This document shows positions 1-11,600 of a DNA stretch of 64,000 nt, piece after piece. Location of the stretch: assembly GCA_014843695.1 (NCBI GenBank), contig CM026387.1, forward strand, positions 68,556,630 to 68,620,629, in the 5' to 3' direction. The notes under the pieces were generated by a model that saw only the letters and a list, made by a program, of their open reading frames with translations, was not told the DNA's origin and ran no database searches. The position numbers were made by a program, and so were the translations under genes. Source of the DNA: Archivesica marissinica. Its lineage: Eukaryota; Mollusca; Bivalvia; Venerida; Vesicomyidae. Position 1 is the first letter of the stretch, and each line of letters opens with the position of its first letter.

Positions 1-130
1 AATTCGACATAACAGATGTAGACTGTACAGTATTACAATATTATACAATTTATATTACATTCATGAAACTATTCAGAACGACAACTCGGATATATTATTA
101 TATAAACTGCAACCATCAAATATATTAACC

Positions 131-221
131 GCCTCCGTTGTCGAGTGGTTAAGGTTGCTGACTTGTATACCACTGTAACCTATCATCACTGATGGTCACG
201 GGTTCGAGCCCCGCTCAGGCC
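131..221 (+). other. Decayed class-II tRNA-like sequence (possible SINE head)
   Basis: The segment resembles a serine/leucine-type tRNA. A D-arm-like GTCGAGTGGTTAAGGT occupies 140-155. A small CATC/GATG hairpin at 184-194 sits where a long variable arm would be. A B-box-like GGGTTCGAGCCCC lies at 200-212. The T stem keeps about 4 of 5 pairs, but the acceptor stem pairs at only about 4 of 7 positions and the anticodon stem is poor, so a working tRNA is unlikely. It lies about 55 bp upstream of a SINE and may be the head of a different SINE or a tRNA pseudogene. No clear 3' end was found. Confidence 0.4.
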
Positions 222-277
222 GTGTCACTTTATATGAAAACGTTGGCAGTTTCCTATGGAGGTTGGTGCACATAGTA

Positions 278-520
278 CAGGTGGATCTGTAGTCCAGTGG
301 TAACACGCTGGACTGGTAATCCAGGGATCGCAGGTTCGACCCCCCCCCCGTCTGACCCTAATAAAATTAACACGTGCACGTAAAAGAACCAGAGGAGACT
401 CTGGAATGGGTCTCTGTCTGTATCATTGCAATATCCTCCACAAATCTAAAATGACTAATCTCTTCAGGAGGCGTCGCTCAAATGGGCAACCGGTAGCGAC
501 GTTAAACAAACAAAACGAAA
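278..520 (+). mobile_element. tRNA-derived SINE, copy A (internally deleted)
   Basis: The head resembles tRNA-Thr with loop CTGGTAA (anticodon GGT). The B-box-like GGTTCGACCCC runs into a run of 10 C. The body shares GTGCACGTAAAAGAACCAG and the 3' hairpin (CGTCGCT at 472-478 pairing with AGCGACG at 495-501) with the SINEs in the linkers. Compared with those, copy A lacks roughly 60-65 bp after the head, including the GGGACGTTAAACC block. It ends in an A/C-rich tail (TTAAACAAACAAAAC). It is an insertion independent of the linker SINE. I could not define target-site duplications. A 74-codon open frame at 406-630 overlaps it and has no coding support. Confidence 0.75.
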
Positions 521-796
521 TACAAATGGTTTCATCTGTTCACGTGAAGTACTCGTGTTGCTACAAATATCAATTTGTGATTTGCTATTCTGTGGAGATG
601 AGTTGTTTCTCAATTACGCTTAAAACATAGAAATACGATAAACATGACAAGTGTTCGCACCAATCCATTACAGTCGACAAACATGGTACATTACAGTCGA
701 CAAACATGGTACATTACAGTCGACACACATGGTACATTTTCAAGTTCTTTGTCTGTATTAATATTATTCATATATGATTAAACTCGGTGAATATGT
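521..796. other. Left flank between SINE and satellite
   Basis: AT-rich non-satellite sequence. Apart from the 23-bp triplication inside it I see no gene, RNA or regulatory element. Together with 1-130 it is the only non-amplified DNA in the window and marks the edge of the satellite domain in this contig. Confidence 0.6.
666..734 (+). repeat. Three tandem copies of a 23-bp unit
   Basis: Units lie at 666-688, 689-711 and 712-734. Each begins CATTACAGTCGAC and ends CATGGTA; the third differs by one base (ACAC in place of AAAC). The array lies about 60 bp before the 40-bp satellite starts and resembles neither satellite in sequence. Confidence 0.95.
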
Positions 797-3700
797 GATG
801 TCATTTACTACGATATCAGAGATGTAGATAGATCTAGATGTCATTTACTACGATATCAGAGATGTAGATAGATCTAGATGTCATTTACTACGATATCAGA
901 GATGTAGATAGATCTAGATGTCACTTGTTACGATATCAGAGATGTAGATAGATCTAGATGTCACTTGTTACGATATCAGAGATGTAGATAGATCTAGATG
1001 TCACTTGTTACGATATCAGAGATGTAGATAGATCTAGATGTCACTTGTTACGATATCAGAGATGTAGATAGATCTAGATGTCACTTGTTACGTTGTTAGA
1101 GATGTATATAGATCTAGATGTCATTTGTTACGTTGTTAGAGATGTAAATAGATCTAGATTCCATTTGTTACGTTGTTAGAGATGTAAATAGATCTAGATT
1201 CCATTTGTTACGCTGTTAGAGATGTAATTAGATCTAGATTCCATTTGTTACGTTGTTAGAGATGTAAATAGATCTAGATGTCACTTGTTACGTTGTTAGA
1301 GATGTAGATAGATCTAGATTCCATTTGTTACGTTGTTAGAGTGGTAGATAGATCTAGATGCCACTTGTTACGTTGTTAGATATGTAAATAGATCTAGATT
1401 CCATTTGTTACGTTGTTAGAGATGTAGATAGATCTAGATGCAACTTGTTACGATATCAGAGATGTAGATATATCTAGATGCCACTTGTTACGTTGTTAGA
1501 GATGTAAATAGATCTAGATTCCATTTGTTACGTTGTTAGAGATGTAGATATATCTAGATGTCACTTGTTACGTTGTTAGAGATGTAGATAGATCTAGATG
1601 TAACTTGTTACGTTGTTAGAGATGTAGATAGATCTAGATGCCACTTGTTATGTTGTTAGAGATGTAGATAGATCCAGTGGTCACTTGTTACGTTGTTAGA
1701 GATGTAGATATATCTAGATGTCACTTGTTACGTTGTTAGATATGTATATAGATCTAGATGCCACTTGTTACGTTGCTAGAGATGTAGATAGATCTAGATG
1801 TCACTTACTACGTTGTTAGAGATGTAGATAGATCTAGATGCCACTTGTTACGTTGTTAGAGATGTAGATATATCTAGATGTCACTTACTACGTTGTTAGA
1901 GATGTAGATATATTTAGATGTCACTTGTTACGTTGTTAGAGATGTATATAGATCTAGATGTCACTTGTTACGTTGTTAGAGATGTATATAGATCTAGATG
2001 TCACTTGTTACGTTGTTAGAGATGTAGATATATCTAGATGCCACTTGTTACGTTGTTAGAGATGTAGATAGATCCAGTGGTCACTTGTTACATTGTTAGA
2101 GATGTATATAGATCTAGATGTCACTTGTTACGTTGTTAGAGATGTATATAGATCTAGATGTCACTTGTTACGTTGTTAGAGATGTAGATAGATCTAGATG
2201 TCACTTGTTACGTTGTTAGAGATGTATATAGATCTAGATGCCACTTGTTACGTTGTTAGAGATGTAGATAGATCTAGATGTCACTTGTTACGTTGTTAGA
2301 GATGTATATAGATCTAGATGCCACTTGTTACGTTGTTAGAGATGTAGATAGATCTAGATGCCACTTGTTACGTTGTTAGAGATGTCGATAATTCTAGATG
2401 TCACTTACTACGATATCAGAGATGTAGATAGATCTAGATGCCACTTGTTACGATATCAGAGATGTAGATAGATCTAGATGCCACTTGTTACGATATCAGA
2501 GATGTAGATAGATCTAGATGCCACTTGTTACGATATCAGAGATGTAGATAGATCTAGATGTCACTTGTTACGTTGTTAGAGATGTAGATATATCTAGATG
2601 TCACTTGTTACGTTGTTAGAGATGTCGATATATCTAGATGTCACTTGTTACGTTGTTAGAGATGTCGATAGATCTAGATGCCACTTGTTACGTTGTTAGA
2701 GATGTAGATAGATCTAGATGTCACTTGTTACGTTGTTAGAGATGTAGGTAGATCTAGATGCCACTTGTTGCGTTGTTAGAGATGTCGATAGATCTAGATG
2801 CCACTTGTTACGTTGTTAGAGATGTAGATATATCTAGATGTCACTTGTTACGTTGTTAGAGATGTATATATATCTAGATGTCACTTGTTACGTTGTTAGA
2901 GATGTATATAGATCTAGATGTCACTTGTTACGTTGTTAGAGATGTAGATAGATCAAGATGTCACTTGTTACGTTGTTAGAGATGTATATATATCTAGATG
3001 CCACTTGTTACGTTGTTAGATATGTAAATAGATCTAGATTCCATTTATTACATTGTTAGAGATATAGATATATCTAGATGTCACTTGTTACGTTGTTAGA
3101 GATGTATATAGATCTAGATGTCACTTGTTTCGTTGTTATAGATGTATATAGATCTAGATGTCACTTGTTACGTTGTTAGAGATGTAGATAGATCTAGATG
3201 TCACTTGTTTCGTTGTTATAGATGTATATAGATCTAGATGTCACTTGTTACGTTGTTAGAGATGTAGATAGATCTAGATGCCACTTGTTATGTTGTTAGA
3301 GATGTCGATAGATCTAGATGTAACTTGTTACGTTGTTAGAGATGTCGATATATCTAGATGTCACTTGTTACGTTGTTAGAGATGTAGATAGATCTAGATG
3401 CCACTTGTTACGTTGTTAGAGATGTAGATAGATCTAGATGTCACTTGTTACGTTGTTAGAGATGTATATAGATCTAGATGTCACTTGTTACGTTGTGAGA
3501 TATATAGATATATATAGATGCCACTTACTACGTTGTGAGATATATAGATATATCTAGATGCCACTTACTATGTTGTGAGATATGTAGATATATCTAGATA
3601 TCACTTACTACATTGTCAGATATGTAGATATATCTAGATATCACTCACTACGTTGTCAGATATATAGATAGATCTAGAGGTCACTTACTATGTTGTCAGA

Positions 3701-4328
3701 TATGTAGATAGATCTATATATCACTTACTACGTTGTCAGATATATAGATCGATCTAGAGGTCACTTACTACGTTGTCAGATACATAGATAGATCTAGAGG
3801 TCACTTACTACGTTGTCAGAGATGTAGATAGATCTAGATATCACTTACTACGTTGTCAGAGATGTAGATATATCAGGATATCACTTACTACGTTGCCAGA
3901 GATGTAGATATATCTAGATATCACTTACTACGTTGTCAGAGATGTAGATATATCTAGATGTCACTTACTACGTTGTCAGATATATAGATGTATCTAGATG
4001 CCACTTACTACGTTGTCAGATATGTAGATATATCTAGATATCACTCACTACGTTGTCAGATATCTAGATAGATCTAGATATCACTCACTACGTTGTCAGA
4101 TATATAGATGTATCTAGATGCCACTTACTACGTTGTCAGATATATATATGTATCTAGATATCACTTACTACATTGTCAGATATATAGATGTATCTAGATG
4201 TCACTTACTACGTTGTCAGAGATGTAGATAGATCTAGATGTCACTTACTACGTTGTCAGAGATGTAGATATATCTAGATATCACTTACTATATGTCACTT
4301 TCTGCGTTGTCAGAGATGTAGATAGTTC
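797..4328 (+). repeat. 40-bp satellite array 1 (about 88 units)
   Basis: The period is 40 bp over 3.5 kb. Each unit contains a TAGATAGATCTAGAT-type core followed by TCACTTGTTACGTTGTTAGA. Three variant zones are visible. Units ending CGATATCAGA occur at 797-1080 and again near 2410-2560. CGTTGTTAGA units (type A) fill most of 1081-3480. From about 3480 to the linker the units read TTACTACGTTGTCAG with TATATCTAGATATCAC (type B). The last units decay into TATGTCACTTTCTGCGTTGTCAG before the linker. Most units have one CpG (ACGTTG), often replaced by ATGTTG or ACATTG. Around 3001-3080 the array carries the variant run (TATGTAAATA, then TCCATTT) that marks the fusion point in other copies. No coding content. 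Confidence 0.97.
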
Positions 4329-4379
4329 TAAATGTTGCTAAATATTGTATAGCATTACATGCAGTATAATTCAATGTTC

Positions 4380-4803
4380 TTAAAGCGACATAAAATCGGA
4401 ATAAAGGATATTTTGGTAAACAGTCCCAGGTATTTACAGAGAATAATTTCCAATGTTGTGTGTTTAAAAAAGGCCAAATATTCAAAAACAGTAAAATATA
4501 TATAGCACCGTCATATGCGCGACAAACGTATCCACTCAATGCATAATGTGCATGCGTGATGAAACAACTGTCTTAGGTGTGGTTTTCTGATTGCCGATAC
4601 AGAGCGAAGCTTTACGAATGTACGCAGGGTGAGATAACCCGAGTCAGGAGAGTCCTACTTTCACTTTCAGTGTGTTACAAACTGTTTACTGACTGCATAC
4701 ACTTATTAAAATTGTAAGGTAAAATGTGTAGTAGCATTGCCTCTTGTACTAATTATTTCAAAGCTTAAAATATTTTATTTCATACGATAGAGTGTCGCTT
4801 TAA
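4380..4803. mobile_element. Candidate MITE with TTAAAGCGACA termini, linker 1
   Basis: TTAAAGCGACA at 4380-4390 is perfectly inverted at 4793-4803 (TGTCGCTTTAA), enclosing 424 bp. The similarity continues imperfectly inward (ATCG, then an A-rich stretch and ATATTTT on both sides). TTAA at both outer edges would fit a TTAA target-site duplication as used by piggyBac-type transposons, with AGCGACA as the inverted repeat. It encodes no transposase, so it would be non-autonomous. An 83-codon reverse frame across 4288-4539 is not convincing because the same frame is broken by homopolymer indels in the other copies. An empty site or dispersed copies would settle it. Confidence 0.55.
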
Positions 4804-4948
4804 TCTCATATATCACCATGATAAAAACAAATACGATATATCCAGACGCGAAATAAACTGAACACATATTAAGTGAAATTGAAGTAAATACTTAATATGC
4901 CTACGGTAATTTTGTATATAAGTTGTTTTTGTCTGTTTAGAAGATTGA

Positions 4949-5237
4949 ACAGACGGATCTATAGCTCAGTGGTAACACGCTGGACTGGTAATCCAGGGAT
5001 CGCAGGCTCGATCCCCCGTCTGACCCTAATAATATAAACAGTCTTTCAGATGGGACGTTAAACCTAGGTCTCGTGTGGGTGCTTTACACCGTGCACGTAA
5101 AAGAACCAGAGGAGACTCTGGAATGGGTCTCTCTCTGTATCATTGCACTATCCTCCAAAATCTAAAATGACTAATATCTTCAGGAGGCGTCGCTCATATG
5201 GGCAACCGGTAGCGACGATAAATTAACGTAAAAAACA
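4949..5237 (+). mobile_element. Full-length tRNA-derived SINE, linker 1
   Basis: The SINE is 289 bp, flanked by TTAGAAGATTGA at 4937-4948 and TTAGAACATTGA at 5238-5249, a 12-bp target-site duplication with one later change. The head has A box TAGCTCAGTGG (4962-4972), B-box-like GGCTCGATCCC (5005-5015) and a tRNA-Thr-like anticodon GGT (4987-4989). D, T and acceptor pairing is poor, so it is not a tRNA gene. CAGACGG (4950-4956) is an exact complement of CCGTCTG (5016-5022). The body has GGGACGTTAAACC (5052-5064) and a 3' hairpin CGTCGCT/AGCGACG (5188-5194 with 5211-5217), followed by an A-rich tail. A boxed head, a conserved body and a 3' hairpin are typical of animal SINEs carrying a shared central domain; which named family it belongs to needs a database search. 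Confidence 0.85.
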
Positions 5238-5281
5238 TTAGAACATTGATCTTGTTTACTAATTTCCCTGGATACATACAG

Positions 5282-5321
5282 TTTTTATTATTTTATTATT
5301 ATTTTATTATTATTATTATTA
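5282..5321. repeat. ATT/TTA microsatellite, linker 1
   Basis: Imperfect TTA repeat of 40 bp, interrupted by TTTTA. The same tract is 57 bp in linkers 2, 4 and 5. Confidence 0.9.
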
Positions 5322-5393
5322 GCTAATGTTTAGTTGAAATAAACAGATAACTATGAAACAATAATAACGGTATGTTCAATCGCGGCCTTCCCA

Positions 5394-5409
5394 TGTAACA
5401 GCTGTTACA
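5394..5409. repeat. 16-bp perfect palindrome, linker 1
   Basis: TGTAACAGCTGTTACA reads the same on both strands and has a central CAGCTG (E-box-like). It is retained without change in all four complete or near-complete linkers. No function can be assigned. Confidence 0.85.
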
Positions 5410-5420
5410 ATATAGAAAAA

Positions 5421-5455
5421 CAACAACAGCAGCAGCAGCAGTAACAACAACAACA
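5421..5455 (+). repeat. CAA/CAG microsatellite, linker 1
   Basis: CAACAA, then five CAG-type triplets, then TAACAACAACAAC. It is 35 bp here and 36 bp in the other copies. Confidence 0.9.
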
Positions 5456-5635
5456 TTTTCATTGTTGCCCACTTCATTATCAACAACATCCCATCGGCAT
5501 CATATATGATAGCGATCTAATTACTACATACACGGCACTATTATCCCACGCGATGCAGTAAAATAATACAAGTTATAAGCATAATATATAGATTCCTGTG
5601 TGCCACTGTATCTATGCATGAGTACATTCTCAAGT

Positions 5636-8600
5636 TCTCCTACAATCCCCGGCCCACATCTCATACAATCCCCGACCCACAACCCATACAATCCCCGGCC
5701 CAAATCTCATACAATCCCGACCATATCTCTTATAATCCCGACCCATATCTCCTACAATCCCCGGCCCATATCTACTACAATCCCCGACCCACATCTCATA
5801 AAATCCCGAGCCATATCTCCTATAACCCCGAACCATATCTCCTACAACACCGAGCCACATCTCCTATAATGCTCGACACATATCTCCTACAACACCAAGC
5901 CATATCTGCTACAATCGCAAGCCATATCTCCTACAATCCTCGACACATATCTCCTACAACCACGAGCCATATCTCCTACAATCCTTGACACATATCTCCT
6001 ACAATCCCGACACATATTTCCTACAATCCTGATACACATCTCCTACAATCCTCGACACATATCTCCTACAACACCGAGCCATATCTCCTACAATCCCGAC
6101 CCATATATCCTACAATCCTCGACACATATCTCCTACAATCCCGAGCCATATCTCCTACAATCCCGACCCATATATCCTACAATCCTCAACACATATCTCC
6201 TACAATCCCGAGTCATATCTCCTACAATCCCGACCCATATCTCCTATAATCCCGACACATATCTCCTGAAATCCCGAGCCACATCTCCTACAATCCTCGA
6301 CACATATCTCCTACAACACCGAGCCATATCTGCTACAATCGCAAGCCATATCTCCTACAATCCCGAGCCATATCTCCTACAATCCCGACCCATATCTCCT
6401 ACAATCCTCGACACATATCTCCTACAATCCCGAGCCATATCTCTTACAACCCCGACCCATATCTCCTACAATCCTCGACACATATCTCCTACAATCCTCG
6501 ACACATATCTCCTACAACCCCGACCCATATCTACTATAATCCCGTCCCATATCTGTTACAACCCCGAGCCATATCTCCTACAATCCTCGACATATATCTC
6601 CTACAATCCCGACACATATCTCCTACAATCATCGACACATATCTCCTACAATACCCGGCCCATATCTCCTACAATCGTCGACAAATATCTCCTACAACCC
6701 CGAGCCATATCTCCTACAATCCTCGACACATATCTCCTACAATCCCGACACATATCTCCTACAATCCCGATCCACATCTCCTACAATCCTCGACACATAT
6801 CTCCTACAACACCGAGCCATATCTCCTACAATCCCGACCCATATATCCTACAATCCTCGACACATATCTCCTACAATCCCAAGCCATATCTCCTACAATC
6901 CCGACCCATATATCCTACAATCCTCGACACATATCTCCTACAATCCCGAGTCATATCTCCTACAACCCCGAGCCATATCTCCTACAATCCCGACCCATAT
7001 CTCCTATAATCCCGACACATATCTCCTGCAATCCCGAGCCACATCTCCTACAATCCTCGACACATATCTCCTACAACACAAAGCCATATCTGCTACAATC
7101 GCAAGCCATATCTCCTACAATCCCGAGCTATATCTCCTACAATCCCGACCCATATCTCCAACAATCCTCGACACATATCTCCTACAATCCCGAGCCATAT
7201 CTCTTACAACCCCGACCCATATCTCCTACAATCCTCGACACATATCTCCTACAATCCCGATCCATATCTACTATAAACCCGTCCCATATCTCCTACAACC
7301 CCGAGCCATATCTCCTACAATCATCGACACATATCTCCTACAATCCCCGGCCCATATCTCCTACAATCGTCGACAAATGTCTCCTACAACCCCAAGCTAT
7401 ATCTCCTACAATCCTCGACACATATCTCCTACAATCCCGACACATATCTCCTACAATCATCGACACATATCTCCTACAATCCCCGGCCCATATCTCCTAC
7501 AATCGTCGACACATATCTCCTACAACCCCGAGCAATATCTCCTACAACCCCGAGCCATATCTCCTACAATCCCGACCCATATCTCCGACAATCCCCGAGC
7601 CATATCTCCTACAATCCCGACACATATCTCCTGCAATCCCGAGCCACATCTCCTACAATCCTCGACACATATCTCCTACAACACCGAGCCATATCTGCTA
7701 CAATCGCAAGCCATATCTCTTACAATCCCGAGCTATATCTCCTACAATCCAGACCCATATCTCCTACAAACTTCGACACATATCTCCTACAATCCCGAGC
7801 CATATCTCTTACAACCCCGACCCATATCTCCTACAATCCTCGACACATATCTCTTACAATCCCGACCCATATCTACTATAATCCCGTCCCATATCTCCTA
7901 CAACCCCGAGCCATATCTCCTACAATCCTCGACACATATCTCCTACAATCATCGACACAAATCTCCTACAATCCCCGGCCCATATCTCCTACAATCATCG
8001 ACAAATGTCTCCTACAACCCCAAGCTATATCTCCTACAATCCTCGACACATATCTCCTACAATTCCGACACATATCTCCTACAATCATCGACACATATCT
8101 CCTACAATCCCCGGCCCATATCTCCTACAATCGTTGACACATATCTCCTACAACCCCGAGCCATATCTCCTACAACCCCAAGCCATATCTCCTACAATCC
8201 CGACCCATATCTCCGACAATCCCCGAGCCATATCTCCTACAATCCCCGACCCATATCTCCCGACAATCCCCGACCGTATCTTCTACAATCACCGACCGTA
8301 TTTCCTTCAATCCTCGAAACATATCTCCTACAATCCCGACCCATATATCCTACAATCCCGACCCATATCTCCTACAATCCTCGACACATATCTCCTACAA
8401 CCCCGAGCCATATCTCCTACAATCCTCGACACATATCTCCTACAATCCCGACACATATCTCCTACAATCCCGATCCACATCTCCTACAATCCTCGTCCCA
8501 TATCTCCTACAACCCCGAGCCATATCTCCTACAATCCCGACCCATATCTCCTATAATCCCGACACATATCTCCTGCAATCCTGAGCCACATCTCATACAA

Positions 8601-11600
8601 TCCTAGACATATATCTCCTACAACACCGAACCATATCTGCTACAATCGCAAACCATATCTCCTACAATCCCGAGCCATATCTCATACAACCCCCACCCAT
8701 ATCTCCTACAATCCTCGACACATATCTCCTACAACCCCCACCCATATCTCCTAAAACCCCCACCCATATCTCCTACAACCCCCACCCATATCTCCTACAA
8801 TCCTCGACACATATCTCCTACAATCCCCGGCCCATATCTCCGACAATCCGTAGCCATATCTCTTACAACCCGACCCATATCTCCTACAATCCTCGACACA
8901 TATCTACTATAATCCCGTCCCATATCTCCTAAAACCCCGAGCCATATCTCCTACAATCCTCGACACATATCTCATACAACCCCGCGCCATATCTCCTACA
9001 ATCCTCGACACATATCTCCTAAAATCCCGACACATATCTCCTACAATCATCGACACATATCTCCTACAATCCCCGGCCCATATCTGCTACAATCGTCGAC
9101 AAATATCTCCTACAACCCCGAGCCATATCTCCTACAATCCTCGACACATATCTCCTACAATCCCGACACATATCTCATACAGTCATCGACACATATCTCC
9201 TACAATCCCCGGCCCATATCTCCTACAATCGTCGACACATATCTCCTACAACCCTGAGCCATATCTCTTACAACCCCGAGCCATATATCCTACAATCCCG
9301 ACCCATATCTCCGACAATCCCCGACCTATATCTCCTACAACCCCGAGCCATATCTCCTACAATACCCGACCCATATCTCCCGACAATCCCCGACCGTATC
9401 TTCTACAATCACCGACCGTATTTCCTTCAATCCTCGACACATATCTCCTACAATCCCGACCCATATCTCCTACAACCCCGAGCCATACCTCCGACAATCC
9501 CCGACCCATATCTCCTACAACCCCGAGCCATATCTCCGACAATCCGTAGCCATATCTCTTACAACCCCGACCCATATCTCCTACAACCCCGAGCCATATC
9601 TCCGACAATCCGTAGCCATATCTCTTACAACCCCGACACATATCTCCTACAATCCCCGACCCATATCTACTACAATCCCGATCCACATCTCCTACAATCC
9701 TCGACACATATCTCCTACAATCCCGACCCATATATCGTACAATCCTCGACACATATCTCCTACAATCCCGAGTCATATCTCCTACAACCCCGAGCCATAT
9801 CTCCTACAATCCCGACCCATATCTCCTATAATCCCGACACATATCTCCTGCAATCCCGAGCCACATCTAATACAATCCTCGACACATATCTCCTACAACA
9901 CCGAGCCATATCTGCTACAATCGCAAGCCATATCTCCTACAATCCCGAGCTATATCTCCTACAATCCCGACCCATATCTCCAACAATCCTCGACACATAT
10001 CTCCTACAATCCCGAGCCATATCTCTTACAACCCCGACCCATATCTCCTACAATCCTCGACACATATCTCCTACAATCCCGATCCATATCTACTATAATC
10101 CCGTCCCATATCTCCTACAACCCCGAGCCATATCTCCTACAATCCTCGACACATATCTCCTACAATCATCGACACATATCTCCTACAATCCCCGGCCCAT
10201 ATCTCCTACAATCGTCGACAAATGTCTCCTACAACCCCGAGCTATATCTCCTACAATCCTCGACACATATCTCCTACAATCGCGACACATATCTCCTACA
10301 ATCATCGACACATATCTCCTACAATCCCCGGCCCATATCTCCTACAATCGTTGACACATATCTCCTACAACCCCGAGCCATATCTCCTACAACCCCGAGC
10401 CATATCTCCTACAATCCCGATCCATATCTACTATAATCCCGTCCCATATCTCCTACAACCCTGAGCCATATCTCCTACAATCCTCGACACATATCTCCTA
10501 CAATCATCGACAAATATCTCCTACAATCCCCGGCCCATATCTCCTACAATCGTCGACAAATGTCTCCTACAACCCCGAGCTATATCTCCTACAATCCTCG
10601 ACACATATCTCCTACAATCCCGACACATATCTCCTACAATCATCGACACATATCTCCTACAATCCCCGGCCCATATCTCCTACAATCGTCGACACATATC
10701 TCCTACAACCCCGAGCCATATCTCCTACAACCCCGAGCCATATCTCCTACAATCCCGACCCATATCTCCGACAATATCAGAGCCATATCTCCTACAATCC
10801 CGACACATATCTCCTGCAATCCCGAGCCACATCTCCTACAATCCTCGACACATATCTCCTACAACACCGACCCATATCTTCTACAATCCTCGACACATAT
10901 CTCCTACAATCCCGACCCATATCTACTATAATCCCGTCCCATATCTCCTACAATCCCGAGCCATATCTCCTACAATCCTTGACACATATCTCCTACAATC
11001 ATCGACACATATCTCCTACAATCCACGGCCCATATCTCCTACAATCATCGACACATATCTCCTACAATCATCGACACATATCTCCTACAATCCCCGGCCC
11101 ATATCTCCTACAATCGTCGACAAATGTCTCCTACAACCCATAGCTATATCTCCTACAATCCTCGACACATATCTCCTACAATCCCGAAACATATCTCCTA
11201 CAATCATCGACACATATCTCCTACAATCCCCGGCCCATATCTCCTACAATCGTCGACACATATCTCCTACAACCCCGAGCCATATCTCCTACAACCCCGA
11301 GCCATATCTCCTACAATCCCGACCCATATCTCCGACAATACCAGAGCCATATCTCCTACAATCCCGACACATATCTCCTGCAATCCCGAGCCACATCTCC
11401 TACAATCCTCGACACATATCTCCTACAACACCGACCCATATCTTCTACAATCCTCGACACATATCTCCTACAATCCCGACCCATATCTACTATAATCCCG
11501 TCCCATATCTCCTACAATCCCGAGCCATATCTCCTACAATCCTTGACACATATCTCCTACAATCATCGACACATATCTCCTACAATCCACGGCCCATATC

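Larger units (their letters stand above)
4329..5635 (+). other. Linker copy 1 (1307 bp) between the two satellites
   Basis: Single-copy-looking sequence that separates the 40-bp array from the C-rich array and recurs in every repeat unit. In order it holds a candidate MITE, a SINE with target-site duplications, an ATT microsatellite, a 16-bp palindrome and a CAA/CAG microsatellite. The short stretch 4804-4936 and the segment 5456-5635 contain nothing recognisable. This is the most divergent linker in the window: it is 24 bp shorter than copies 2 and 4, with a shorter ATT tract and a CGGTATG variant near 5368. Confidence 0.9.

Noticed and set aside
406..630. 74-codon plus frame in the left flank
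   Set aside because: Its first half is SINE sequence and the rest has no recognisable features.
797..4328. CRISPR array (regular 40-bp repeats)
   Set aside because: The repeats are directly adjacent with no unique spacers, no cas genes are present, and the context is eukaryotic.
4288..4539. 83-codon reverse frame over the 40-bp/linker boundary
   Set aside because: It crosses satellite and candidate MITE, and its counterparts at 22720-22917 and 54881-55078 are shortened by homopolymer indels. No codon-level conservation is apparent.
4950..5022. Functional tRNA-Thr gene
   Set aside because: Anticodon loop and A/B boxes are present, but D-, T- and canonical acceptor-stem pairing is broken and the sequence continues into a SINE body bounded by target-site duplications.
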